DNA from: Ruminococcus sp.
Lineage (GTDB): Bacteria; Bacillota; Clostridia; Oscillospirales; Ruminococcaceae
Length of the DNA: 64,000 nt
Reading direction: 5' to 3'
Assembly (NCBI GenBank): GCA_017525915.1
Contig: JAFXSC010000001.1
Coordinates: forward strand, 62,001 to 126,000
Shown here piece by piece: positions 50,559 through 59,051 of this stretch. The translations under genes and the position numbers were made by a program. The notes below the pieces were generated by a model, which saw only the letters and a program-made list of their open reading frames with translations, had not been told where the DNA came from and did not search any database. Position 1 is the stretch's first letter, and each line of letters begins with the position of its first letter.

Positions 50559-52047
50559 TATTCTTATCCTCAAATTCAAAAGTGTAATCCGGAGTTACAA
50601 GATCACCATCAGTGAAATGGAGTGTAATTGTACCGTTTCCTTTATACAAAAGATACTTTCGGCCGAACTCGGTCATACCTATGTGCATTTTATTCTGGTT
50701 TGCGAATGCTATCCATTTAAGCATTATTATTCTTAGCTGTTCCGGTAAAACACTATCAGAAATATCTGCAAAGCATATTCTATTGTCTTTTATTAATCCT
50801 TCTATCAATTGCTGCTCACGCTCAATTTTGGCAATTCTTTCAGCCCTTTTAGTTGATTTGTCCAATGCCCTGTTTTCAAAACCTTCAGTTCTGACTTTTG
50901 GTTTATAAGATCTCGTACGAGGCTTGATTTCAAAAATCTGAGGCAAAAGATCAATTGCATTCTCAAATATACTATCAGTACTTCTATGAGAGTTGAATTT
51001 ATAATGATGTGCAGACATAGCCCCAAATAAGTGTGATGAAAGGCAATGTGCTTCATTTATATCCGAGCAATTCGCAAATATACGCATAAACTTGTTGTAA
51101 TCCTGTTTCCTGCTAACTCCTGAATTTTGCAGCTGCATAAGCATTACGGCATTGTTAATTATCTTTCTTATTATTTCATTAGTATAGTCCATTGCTATAT
51201 TACATTTCGACTCATTACCGTTTTCTGATACAAACCAATGATATAATGCATGCCATTGATTATATATCTTCTGTTCTATGTCATATTCATCTGCAGATTC
51301 TGTTGTAGTCCTTGGAACGTCAAGCTCACATATCACTATTGTATTTATTAGATCTTCTTTTATTGTTGAATCAATTCGCAATAGCACATTCTCTATTTTT
51401 CCAGAGTTTTGCTGCAGAACATGAATAAAATCACGAAGATACTCAATAAATTTATCTTTATGAAGAATAAAATCAAGTGAACTGATTAATTTTTGACCGT
51501 TCACGGAAGCAAAAGAATGTATATAGTCGGAAAAATTCTGATCCAGCCTTCTAAAATCTTCTTGAAGGTTTCTCCACCATTCGCTAACCTCTTTTGCATT
51601 ATTGCTTTTAATTATTCTTTCAATTTTTAATAGTGAGTCATAGATTCTATCAAGTAAAGAGGTAGATATTGTATTGTTTTCAGAGAATAAATTTTCGAGC
51701 TCGATTGTCATTCTTTCGATTTTTACAGATCGTTCTGTAAGTGAATATTTATAGATCTTATTCTTATATTCTTCAATTGTGCTGACTCTCTTCGGGTCTT
51801 GCATAGGAGTTACATTGCCCCATGATGTTAGCTGAGACATAGCTGATTTAACTATTTCGATTTTTATTTCACCTAAATCCGGATATTCTAATAATTTTGA
51901 ATAAATCTCTTCGGTACTCAGCTGAGAATTAAATAATTCCTTTTCATTGTATAAAACTCTCATTATAACACGATATAGTTTGGCATTTTGTGCAGTAAGA
52001 TAGGAGGCTTCATTAATTAATTCCATTTTTGATAAATCCATTTTCAT
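50551..52047 (-). CDS. jetA: Wadjet type II kleisin subunit JetA (TIGR02677-like)
   Basis: The 498-aa protein is the first gene of the unit. It matches TIGR02677 in position and size. The N-terminal winged-helix begins YLTAQNAKLYRVIMRVLYN. A helical middle follows (RIYDSLLKIERII, EWWRNLQEDFRRLDQNF), then a C-terminal winged-helix region. A kleisin role (bridging the JetC heads) follows from family knowledge. The start at 52047 has AGGAGG 7 nt upstream; a start seven codons earlier has no ribosome site. A promoter is at 52080-52108. Confidence 0.85.
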   Translation of the reverse strand: MKMDLSKMELINEASYLTAQNAKLYRVIMRVLYNEKELFNSQLSTEEIYSKLLEYPDLGEIKIEIVKSAMSQLTSWGNVTPMQDPKRVSTIEEYKNKIYKYSLTERSVKIERMTIELENLFSENNTISTSLLDRIYDSLLKIERIIKSNNAKEVSEWWRNLQEDFRRLDQNFSDYIHSFASVNGQKLISSLDFILHKDKFIEYLRDFIHVLQQNSGKIENVLLRIDSTIKEDLINTIVICELDVPRTTTESADEYDIEQKIYNQWHALYHWFVSENGNESKCNIAMDYTNEIIRKIINNAVMLMQLQNSGVSRKQDYNKFMRIFANCSDINEAHCLSSHLFGAMSAHHYKFNSHRSTDSIFENAIDLLPQIFEIKPRTRSYKPKVRTEGFENRALDKSTKRAERIAKIEREQQLIEGLIKDNRICFADISDSVLPEQLRIIMLKWIAFANQNKMHIGMTEFGRKYLLYKGNGTITLHFTDGDLVTPDYTFEFEDKNNE

Positions 52048-52079
52048 ATACAGACCTCCTGCAGCCATTATTTTCCACT

Positions 52080-52108
52080 ATTATACCATAATATCACAAA
52101 CATTTCAA
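52080..52108 (-). promoter_or_regulatory. Sigma-A promoter of the Wadjet operon
   Basis: On the minus strand: TTGAAA at 52108-52103, a 17-nt spacer, TATAAT at 52085-52080. Confidence 0.8.
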
Positions 52109-52212
52109 CATTAAATAAGAATATATGTGTTATTTATTTGCGAAACTTAAAATAGCAAAATAGAGCAAATAATAAATGTCATCAATTTAGTCATGCCCAG
52201 ACAGTAAAAATC

Positions 52213-52252
52213 CGCCTGTATTTCGCTGGAACGACGAAATACAGGCGTTTTT
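52213..52252 (+). terminator. Strong terminator-like hairpin without an upstream gene
   Basis: A perfect 13-bp stem (52213-52225 with 52235-52247) is followed by five Ts and preceded by five As. The nearest gene to its left runs the other way, so it has no visible client. The stretch 52253-52372 holds no gene. Confidence 0.75.
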
Positions 52253-52372
52253 GTTTTGCTGGATTTGCAGTTTGAACTGTGCGTGTGACGATTTAACTGC
52301 ATTTTGTCACATGAAATCCCAGTAAAATCACACGGAATTTAAACCATATGAGCGGTATCATGTTCTAAATCT

Positions 52373-52412
52373 AAAAGCATTTCCTTTAGTAAGTATAGGA
52401 AATGCTTTTTTA
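52373..52412. terminator. Second terminator-like hairpin in the same gap
   Basis: AAAAGCATTTTCCT (52373-52386) pairs with AGGAAATGCTTTT (52398-52410) apart from one bulged T, and a T-run follows. It lies just before the ABC-F promoter. Confidence 0.75.
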
Positions 52413-52420
52413 TTTATCCT

Positions 52421-52449
52421 TTACATCTCCGGGAAATCATGGTATAATA
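52421..52449 (+). promoter_or_regulatory. Sigma-A promoter of the ABC-F gene
   Basis: TTTACA at 52421-52426, a 17-nt spacer, TATAAT at 52444-52449. Confidence 0.75.
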
Positions 52450-52486
52450 TCATTTGTCAGACTAAAAGAGATTATTTGGAGGTACT

Positions 52487-54085
52487 ATGATAACAGTAAG
52501 CAACGTGAGCGTACAGTTCGGCGGAACTACGCTTTTCAAGAACGTAAACCTTAAATTCACAAACGGCAACTGCTACGGCGTCATCGGCGCAAACGGTGCA
52601 GGCAAGTCCACCTTTCTCCGCGTCCTCTGCGGAGAGCTCGAACCTGCTTCCGGCGAGGTCGTGATGCCCAAGGAGGAACGTCTCAGCGTCCTCAAACAGG
52701 ATCACTTCGCCTATGACCAGTACACCGTCCTCGACACCGTTATCATGGGCAATGAACGGCTCTACCAGATAATGCAGGAAAAGGACGCTCTCTACGCAAA
52801 GGAGGATTTCTCCGAGGAGGACGGCGTTAAGGCTTCCGAGCTCGAAGGGGAATTTGCCGAGCTCAACGGCTGGGAAGCTGAATCCGATGCTTCCAAGCTC
52901 ATACAGGGTCTCGGTCTGCCCGAGGATATCCTCTATCAGGAGATGTCCGGTCTCTCCGGCAACGACAAGGTAAAGGTGCTCCTCGCACAGGCGCTTTTCG
53001 GCAATCCCGATATCATTCTCCTCGACGAGCCTACAAACCACCTCGATATCGACGCGGTGAAGTGGCTGGAGGAATTTCTCTCGGAATACTTCGGTACGGT
53101 AATTGTCGTTTCCCACGACCGTCACTTCCTCAACAACGTCTGCACCCACATCGTCGATATCGACTACAACAAAATAAAGATGTACGTCGGAAACTACGAA
53201 TTCTGGTACGAATCAAGCGCTCTTATCCAGCGCATGATAAAGCAGCAGAACAAGAAGAACGAGGAAAAGATAAAGGAACTCAAAGAGTTCATCGCGCGTT
53301 TCTCGGCGAACAAGTCCAAGTCCAATCAGGCTACTTCACGCCGCAAGCTCATTGAAAAGCTCACCGTTGAGGAGCTTCCGGCTTCGAGCAGACGCTACCC
53401 GTTCATAGGCTTTGATATGGACAGAGAGCTCGGCAAGGACGTTTTGCAGGTCGAAGGCATCAGCAAGACCGTTGACGGCGTTAAGCTCCTCAACAACGTC
53501 AGCTTTACCCTCGGACGCACTGACAAGGTCGCTTTCATAGGCGAGAGCGAACAGGCTATAACCATGCTTTTCAAGATACTCATGGAAGAAGAACAGCCGG
53601 ACGAGGGCAGCTTCAAGTGGGGCGTTTCCGTAACTACATCGTATATGCCGGTCGATAACGGTCCGTTCTTCAACGGCTGTGAGCTCTCCATACTCGACTG
53701 GATAAGGCAGTATTCCGTCAAGGACGAGACCGAGACTTATCTCCGCGGCTTCCTCGGACGTATGCTGTTCTCCGGCGACGATGTGTACAAACCGGTGAAC
53801 GTTCTCTCCGGCGGTGAAAAGGTTAGATGTATGTTCTCACGCATGATGCTTTTCGGCTCCAACGTCCTCCTGCTCGACCGTCCTACCAATCACCTCGACC
53901 TCGAGAGCATTACTGCCGTGAACAATTCGCTTATCAATTTCAAGGGCGTAGTCCTTCTCTCCTCCCACGACCACGAGATACTCCAGACCACCGCAAACCG
54001 CATAATCGAGATTACTCCCGACGGCTGCATCGACCGTCAGGGCACTTATGAGGAGTATATCGAATTCAGAAAGCAGCAGTCCTGA
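52487..54085 (+). CDS. ABC-F family ATPase with a degenerate second ATP site
   Basis: The 532-aa protein has two ABC domains, a basic inter-domain linker (KQQNKKNEEKIKELKEF) and no membrane segments, like YbiT-type ABC-F translation factors. Domain 1 has Walker A GANGAGKST, signature LSGNDKVK and Walker B LLDEPTNHLD. Domain 2 has Walker A GESEQAIT (Gly and Lys lost), a normal signature LSGGEK, and Walker B LLLDRPTNHLD with Arg465 in place of the catalytic Glu. One composite site is therefore intact and the other should be inactive. It probably acts on the ribosome. GGAGGT precedes the start. Confidence 0.9.
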   Translation: MITVSNVSVQFGGTTLFKNVNLKFTNGNCYGVIGANGAGKSTFLRVLCGELEPASGEVVMPKEERLSVLKQDHFAYDQYTVLDTVIMGNERLYQIMQEKDALYAKEDFSEEDGVKASELEGEFAELNGWEAESDASKLIQGLGLPEDILYQEMSGLSGNDKVKVLLAQALFGNPDIILLDEPTNHLDIDAVKWLEEFLSEYFGTVIVVSHDRHFLNNVCTHIVDIDYNKIKMYVGNYEFWYESSALIQRMIKQQNKKNEEKIKELKEFIARFSANKSKSNQATSRRKLIEKLTVEELPASSRRYPFIGFDMDRELGKDVLQVEGISKTVDGVKLLNNVSFTLGRTDKVAFIGESEQAITMLFKILMEEEQPDEGSFKWGVSVTTSYMPVDNGPFFNGCELSILDWIRQYSVKDETETYLRGFLGRMLFSGDDVYKPVNVLSGGEKVRCMFSRMMLFGSNVLLLDRPTNHLDLESITAVNNSLINFKGVVLLSSHDHEILQTTANRIIEITPDGCIDRQGTYEEYIEFRKQQS

Positions 54086-54152
54086 ATTTCAGCAAAGCCA
54101 AGCTCCCTGATGTGATTAATCAGAAAAATTTTCAGTATTCCCGGAGAATTTC

Positions 54153-54181
54153 TTGACAAATTCTATAAAATATGTTAAAAT
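54153..54181 (+). promoter_or_regulatory. Sigma-A promoter of the TetR gene
   Basis: TTGACA at 54153-54158, a 17-nt spacer, TAAAAT at 54176-54181. Confidence 0.82.
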
Positions 54182-54226
54182 ATAGCAAATACAAGCTGCC
54201 AGACTGCGGCAATGGAGGGATAAGGA

Positions 54227-54874
54227 ATGAATACTGAATTTCAACAGGAGAGCATGAAGACCAGAAGAATCAACAGAGCTGTCGCTATTTCTGCCGAGCT
54301 ATTTCTCAAGCACGGAATCGACAGCATTAAAATGACCGATATCGCTGATGAGAGCGGCGTCGGCGTTGCTACGCTCTACCGCTATTTCAGTACCAAGACC
54401 GGTATCGCTATCGCTGCAATGACTCACCTTTGGAACGAACTGAACAATATGTTCGCAGGCGTTTTCGAGTCAAAGGTATTCCTCGCACAGAGCGGTCTGA
54501 AACAGCTTTCGGACATGATGAGAATGTACATCGTCCTCTACGACGCGCATAAGGACTTCATGAAGCTCCTCGGCGAGTTCGACCTCTTGATGATAAAGGA
54601 GAAAGTTCCAAAGTCCAAACTGCAGGAATATGACCAGTCGATAATCAACTTCTACCGCGTTTACGACGGCGCAGTACAGCGCGGCATCGCTGACGGAAGT
54701 CTCCGCGAGGACGTCGATTACAGACTGCTCTACCTTACCTACTGCCACGCTATGATGGAGCTCACAAAGAAGTTCCTGCGCGGTGAGATACTCCCGAGCG
54801 ACAGCTTCTCCGAAGCCTCAAAGGAGCTCGGAATGTTCGTCGATATCGCCGTCGAGTACGTCCGCAAGAGATAA
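54227..54874 (+). CDS. TetR-family transcriptional regulator
   Basis: The 215-aa protein has an N-terminal TetR helix-turn-helix, MTDIADESGVGVATLYRYFSTKTGI (split here by function: helix 2, turn, recognition helix). A helical ligand-binding domain follows. It converges on the AMP-ligase gene. TetR proteins next to acyl-CoA synthetases often sense acyl-CoAs, but no shared operator was seen, so the target is open. GGAGGG lies 10 nt before the start. Confidence 0.9.
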   Translation: MNTEFQQESMKTRRINRAVAISAELFLKHGIDSIKMTDIADESGVGVATLYRYFSTKTGIAIAAMTHLWNELNNMFAGVFESKVFLAQSGLKQLSDMMRMYIVLYDAHKDFMKLLGEFDLLMIKEKVPKSKLQEYDQSIINFYRVYDGAVQRGIADGSLREDVDYRLLYLTYCHAMMELTKKFLRGEILPSDSFSEASKELGMFVDIAVEYVRKR

Positions 54875-54900
54875 GCACAAAGCCTATAAAGATAAAACCA

Positions 54901-54934
54901 ATGCACTTCTGTCATAACTATGGCAGAAGTGCAT
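54901..54934. repeat. Long perfect hairpin after the TetR gene
   Basis: ATGCACTTCTGTCAT pairs with ATGGCAGAAGTGCAT across a four-base AACT loop (15 pairs, one of them a G-T wobble). No T-run follows, so it is not a standard intrinsic terminator. It may be a REP-like element or an mRNA-end stabiliser. Confidence 0.55.
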
Positions 54935-54967
54935 TCTGCTTATAAAATGGTGAAAATAGTATCATTA

Positions 54968-55048
54968 GCGGGTGGGCGAGGGCGCCCGCCCCTACTTTTT
55001 TACTATGCTGCGCAGACGCTTTTGTAGTGGGTGCCGCCCTCGGCACCC
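54968..55048. repeat. REP-like GC-rich palindromes
   Basis: Two short GC-rich inverted repeats stand in an otherwise AT-rich gap: GCGGG...CCCGC (54968-54989, followed by CCCTAC and six Ts) and GGGTGCC-gccctc-GGCACCC (55029-55048, preceded by GTAGT). The pairing of a palindrome with a CCCTAC/GTAG flank resembles dispersed extragenic palindromes of Ruminococcaceae. I recall that class only in general terms. Confidence 0.45.
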
Positions 55049-55080
55049 TGAAATGGATCTTCCACAGACTTGCGGCTGCT

Positions 55081-55112
55081 AAAAAAGGTATCGGCCGAAG
55101 GTCGATACCTTT
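55081..55112 (-). terminator. Intrinsic terminator after the AMP-ligase gene
   Basis: AAAGGTATCG (55084-55093) pairs with CGATACCTTT (55103-55112). On the minus strand a run of six Ts follows. Confidence 0.82.
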
Positions 55113-55154
55113 ATTGTTTATTTACTGTTATTTATTCTCTTATCGCCGCCGGGC

Positions 55155-56789
55155 TTAGTTTCTTATCTGCTTGGCAACGAGACTTTCGCCGCAGTAGATC
55201 TCGCGGAGCTTGGGCTTTTCGATCTTTCCGGTGGGATTTCTCGGAACGTCTGCGAATATGAGCTTATGGGGTCTCTTATATCTCGGGAGCTTCTGGCAGA
55301 ACGCATTGATATCGTCCTCGGTGCAGGTCATGCCTTCCTTTACGGAAATGATCGCGGCAGCAATCTCGCCCAGACGCTTGTCCGGAAGTCCGATGACTGC
55401 GACGTCCTTAATTGCGGGATGTGCACGAAGGAAGTCCTCTATCTGAACGGGGTAAAGGTTCTCGCCGCCGCTGATGATAACGTCCTTTTTGCGGTCAACG
55501 AGATAGATGAAACCATCCTCGTCCTCCTGAGCCATATCTCCGGTGAGCAGCCAGCCGTCCTTCAGCGTCTCTGATGTCGCCTTTTCATCGCGGTAGTAGC
55601 AGGTCATGAGACCGGGTCCCTTTACGCAGAGCTCGCCGACCTCGCCGCGCTTGACGGTATTGAAGTTCTCGTCGGTTATCTTTACCTCCCAGCCGAAGCC
55701 AGCCTTGCCGATAGCGCCGACCTTGTGGATATTCTCCACTCCGAGGTGTACGCAGCCGGGTCCTATGGACTCGCTAAGGCCGTAGTTGGTATCGTACTGA
55801 TGATTCGGGAATATCTTCTTCCAACGTGCTATGAGCGACGGAGGAACAGGCTGTGCGCCGATGTGCATAAGTCTCCACTGGCTGAGCTCATACTGGCTGA
55901 GGTCGATGTCTCCCCTGTCGATAGCATCGAGGATATCCTGTGCCCACGGAACGAGCAGCCATACGATAGTGCAGCCCTCCGCGGAAACGGTCTCGAGGAT
56001 AGTCTTGGGCTTGATGCCCTTGAGGAGAACAGCCTTGCTTCCGGAATAGAGGCTGCCGAACCAGTGCATCTTCGCGCCTGTGTGATAGAGCGGAGGAATG
56101 CAGAGGAATATATCGTCACGGGTCTGACCGTGGTGGTTCTGCTCGACCTTTGCGGAGTGCATAAGGCTCTCATGGTTGTGAAGGATAGCCTTCGGGAAGC
56201 CGGTCGTGCCTGACGAGAAATAAATAGCGGCATTGTCCTGATCTGTGAGCTTTACGTCAGGTGCAGCGCTCGCGCAGTTTGCAACAAGGCTGTCGTAATG
56301 CTCAGCAAATGAAGGACATCCCTCTCCAACATAGAAAAGCAGGCGGTTGCGGCTTATCTCATCAGCGATCTCCTCAACTCTGCCGATGAACTCGGGTCCG
56401 AACATGAGGATATCTACCTCTGCGAGGTCAAGGCAATACTTTATTTCATCTGAGGTATAGCGGTAATTAAGCGGAACGGCAAGTGCACCGGTCTTCAGCA
56501 CGCCGAAGTATATAGGCAGCCATTCGAGGCAGTTCATCAGGAGGATACCCACCTTGTCGCCCTTCTTCACACCTCTCTCGAGGAGGAGGTTTGCAAAGCG
56601 GTTAGCCTTTTCGTCGAACACCTTCCAGGTGATCTCGCGTCTGTAATGGCAGACCGGGTCGGGCTCGATGAGCTCATAGTCCTTCCATGTTATCCTTCTG
56701 ACTTCTGATATTTCAGGATTTACCTCTACGAGAGCGACATCGCTGCCGTAGAGCTTAGCGTTTCTTTCAAGCAGTTCTGTAATTGGCAT
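55155..56789 (-). CDS. Acyl-CoA synthetase / AMP-dependent ligase
   Basis: The ~544-aa ANL-superfamily enzyme has the P-loop-like IYFSSGTTGFPKAILHNH (motif A3). DTNYGLSESIG and GDMAQEDEDGFIYLVDRKKDVIISGGENLYP (A5-A8) follow. The A10 catalytic Lys is in NPTGKIEKPKLRE. It activates a carboxylic acid as acyl-AMP, then acyl-CoA. The substrate cannot be told from sequence; an aromatic or medium-chain acid is possible. The N-terminal ~45 residues form an extra ITWKDYE/ITWKVFD duplication not usual in the family. The start at 56789 has AAGGA 9 nt upstream. Confidence 0.9.
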   Translation of the reverse strand: MPITELLERNAKLYGSDVALVEVNPEISEVRRITWKDYELIEPDPVCHYRREITWKVFDEKANRFANLLLERGVKKGDKVGILLMNCLEWLPIYFGVLKTGALAVPLNYRYTSDEIKYCLDLAEVDILMFGPEFIGRVEEIADEISRNRLLFYVGEGCPSFAEHYDSLVANCASAAPDVKLTDQDNAAIYFSSGTTGFPKAILHNHESLMHSAKVEQNHHGQTRDDIFLCIPPLYHTGAKMHWFGSLYSGSKAVLLKGIKPKTILETVSAEGCTIVWLLVPWAQDILDAIDRGDIDLSQYELSQWRLMHIGAQPVPPSLIARWKKIFPNHQYDTNYGLSESIGPGCVHLGVENIHKVGAIGKAGFGWEVKITDENFNTVKRGEVGELCVKGPGLMTCYYRDEKATSETLKDGWLLTGDMAQEDEDGFIYLVDRKKDVIISGGENLYPVQIEDFLRAHPAIKDVAVIGLPDKRLGEIAAAIISVKEGMTCTEDDINAFCQKLPRYKRPHKLIFADVPRNPTGKIEKPKLREIYCGESLVAKQIRN

Positions 56790-56916
56790 TGTCAAAGTTC
56801 CTTTCTCGCCGGCGGCGGAATAACTGTCTATATTTTAACACAAAAAAGCGAAAAAGTAAAGCATTTTCCGGCGTATTATTGTACAAATAACCTATTATTA
56901 TTTCGGCGCTTTGCAC

Positions 56917-56953
56917 AAAAAGCGTCCGGAAGCTAACTTGCTTCCGGACGCTT
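56917..56953 (-). terminator. Intrinsic terminator after the zinc-ribbon gene
   Basis: A perfect 14-bp stem (56920-56933 with 56940-56953) is followed on the minus strand by a five-T run. Confidence 0.92.
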
Positions 56954-56962
56954 ATCCTATGT

Positions 56963-57508
56963 TCAGTCCTGAACCTTTTCACCGCATTTTTCGCAGTATA
57001 TCTCATCGTCATCAACAGGATCGCCGCATTTCGGACAGACCTTCTCCGCTGCATCTGCCGGCATTGCCTCTGCTTCTGCGGCGGCAGGCTCCTCCGGCTT
57101 ATTATCGTTGAAGCCCTCAATTATCGGAGCTTCGGGTCTCTCGACCTTTGCACCGCACTTGTCACAGAATTTCTGGTTCTTTCCGAGTGCTGCACCGCAG
57201 CCGGCACAGTGAGGCTTATCCTCAAGCGAAGCAAGAAGCTGCCTGAACTTTTCGAGCCTTTCGCTGCTGTTCCTGATAGTGTCGATATTCTCGGCGTATT
57301 CCTCACCAGGCTCGGGATTGAGCTCGACAAAGCGCTTTCCTATCTCGCAGTAGGCGTCCTTTATCTCCTTTTCGAGAGAAGCGATCTCACGCTTTACCTT
57401 TGACTTCTCGGCTATTTTTTTCGAGCCCTCGGACACGCTCTTAGCGCCCTTCTCGAACGAATTGCCGACCTTTTCTGCCAGTCCCTTGACTGATTCCATA
57501 AATCCCAT
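56963..57508 (-). CDS. Double zinc-ribbon protein with an N-terminal coiled coil
   Basis: The 181-aa protein has a basic N-terminus (ESVKGLAEKVGNSFEKGAK) and a coiled coil (about 30-90, REIASLEKEIKDAYCEIGKR). Two zinc ribbons follow: CAGCGAALGKNQKFCDKCG (about 105) and CPKCG ... YCEKCG at the end, with an Ala/Glu/Pro-rich linker between them. Similar zinc_ribbon_2 proteins are frequent in clostridia and have no fixed function. The start at 57508 has GGAGG 8 nt upstream. Confidence 0.78.
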   Translation of the reverse strand: MGFMESVKGLAEKVGNSFEKGAKSVSEGSKKIAEKSKVKREIASLEKEIKDAYCEIGKRFVELNPEPGEEYAENIDTIRNSSERLEKFRQLLASLEDKPHCAGCGAALGKNQKFCDKCGAKVERPEAPIIEGFNDNKPEEPAAAEAEAMPADAAEKVCPKCGDPVDDDEIYCEKCGEKVQD

Positions 57509-57665
57509 TTCTATGACCTCCTTCATTACTCACAGCCGCATCAACGGCAGCGTTCCTTTTGAATACATTTTATCACATTTCTTTCCTGACGTCAAGCGCA
57601 GTGCGATACCGCAATTATCCACTGTTCATTATCAACTATTCCTTATTTGTTATACCCGCAACTGC

Positions 57666-58946
57666 TTACCTGTCGCCGTGGACTATCCTATCCGTGCGGT
57701 GCTTGCCGAGAGCGTTGAGTGCCCTGAGAGCAGCCTCGGAGAAATCGCTGCAAACCGAAGAATACAGCGTCATTATCGGATCACCGGCTGTGAGCTTGTC
57801 TCCGGTGGTACAGCTCATCACAAGTCCGGCTGACATATCTATCGCATCATCGCGTGCAAATCTTCCTGCACCGAGAAGCAGTGATACCATTCCAAGCTCC
57901 TCACAGTTCACTGAGGTTATCTCGATATCGTAGGGAGCCTTGATGACATAGCTGCATCTTGCCTGCGGCAGCAGCGAAGGATCATCACATACCCTCGGAT
58001 CGCCGCCCTGAAGCTCTATCGTTCTGCGGAATACATCAAGTGCGCGTCCGGAGTCTATCGCCTCCACCGCCATAGCACGGCATTCCTCATGGCTGCCCTT
58101 TCCGGCAAGCCCGAGCATATCAGCGGTAAGGTCCATGCACATTTCATAAAGCGAGCCCTTGTTTTCGCCGTGCAGCACCTCAAGAGCCTCCGCGACTTCA
58201 AGCGCATTGCCAACGTTCCTGCCGAGCGGGACGTTCATATCCGTTACGTCAGCCTTGCACTTCTTTCCGGCTGCTCTACCTATTTTTTCCATAAGGTCGG
58301 CAAGCTTCTGAGCTTCACTGCGCTCCTTCATAAAGGCGCCCGTGCCGTATTTCACATCGAGCAGCAGGCAGTCAGCTTCAACTGCAAGTTTCTTGCTCAT
58401 GATGCTCGCGCAGATGAGCGGAATACTCTCCACCGTTCCGGAGGCGCTTCTGAGAGAATACATCTTCTTGTCGGCAGGACAAAGCTCCTCGCTCTGTGCA
58501 ACTACCGAAAAGCCTGTCTCCCTTACGACGCTCTCGAACTCCTTGATACTGAGGTCTGTGCGGAAGCCGGGAATGCTCTCGAGCTTGTCGATAGTACCTC
58601 CTGTATGGCCAAGGCCGCGTCCGGACATTTTTGCCACGTTCACGCCGCAGGCAGCCGCAGCCGGTCCGATTATCATACTGGTCTTGTCGCCTACGCCGCC
58701 TGTGCTGTGCTTGTCTACCGTAAGGGGTATATCAAGCCTTATCGTATCTCCGCTGTCACGCATTGCATAGGTTAGTGCAAGTGTCTCCTCCTCTGTAAGA
58801 CCGTTCAGACAGACAGCCATGAGCCATGCCGACATCTGATAATCAGGGATTATATCGGCGGTATAGCTCCTTACGAGCCATGATATCTCCTCATATGATA
58901 GAGTCTGTGAGCGTTTGGTCTTATTGATAATATCAATAGCGTTCAT
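57666..58946 (-). CDS. pdp: Pyrimidine-nucleoside (thymidine) phosphorylase
   Basis: The 426-aa protein has the family signature SGRGLGHTGGTIDKLESIPG (residues ~105-125). Other markers are DKHSTGGVGDKTSMIIGP near residue 80, LLLDVKYGTGAFMK and a C-terminal biotinyl-like PYN_P domain. It splits thymidine, uridine or deoxyuridine with phosphate for salvage. AGGAGGTGGAAT precedes the start at 58946. It stands alone; the other deo genes are not in the window. Confidence 0.95.
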   Translation of the reverse strand: MNAIDIINKTKRSQTLSYEEISWLVRSYTADIIPDYQMSAWLMAVCLNGLTEEETLALTYAMRDSGDTIRLDIPLTVDKHSTGGVGDKTSMIIGPAAAACGVNVAKMSGRGLGHTGGTIDKLESIPGFRTDLSIKEFESVVRETGFSVVAQSEELCPADKKMYSLRSASGTVESIPLICASIMSKKLAVEADCLLLDVKYGTGAFMKERSEAQKLADLMEKIGRAAGKKCKADVTDMNVPLGRNVGNALEVAEALEVLHGENKGSLYEMCMDLTADMLGLAGKGSHEECRAMAVEAIDSGRALDVFRRTIELQGGDPRVCDDPSLLPQARCSYVIKAPYDIEITSVNCEELGMVSLLLGAGRFARDDAIDMSAGLVMSCTTGDKLTAGDPIMTLYSSVCSDFSEAALRALNALGKHRTDRIVHGDR

Positions 58947-59051
58947 ATTCCACCTCCTGCGAACAGTTATTTTCAGGCCGGGAAATCGCAATAACTTCCC
59001 AATTAAATTTTACCATAATAGACAGAAAAGTCAAGCGTTTTTGAAAAAAAT

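Larger units (their letters stand above)
42673..52110. other. AT-rich accessory segment next to tRNA-Lys (IS3 transposase plus Wadjet)
   Basis: From just after tRNA-Lys to about 52.1 kb the DNA is visibly richer in A and T than on either side. Codon choice changes (AAA, GAA, TTA, AAT preferred). It holds an IS3-type transposase and the four Wadjet genes. tRNA genes are common integration sites. I could not find a copy of the tRNA-Lys 3' end at the right-hand border, nor any integrase, so the mode of entry is unknown. Confidence 0.75.

Noticed and set aside
52109-52486. attR copy of the tRNA-Lys 3' end at the right border of the island
   Set aside because: No match to the T-arm/acceptor sequence was found in this stretch.
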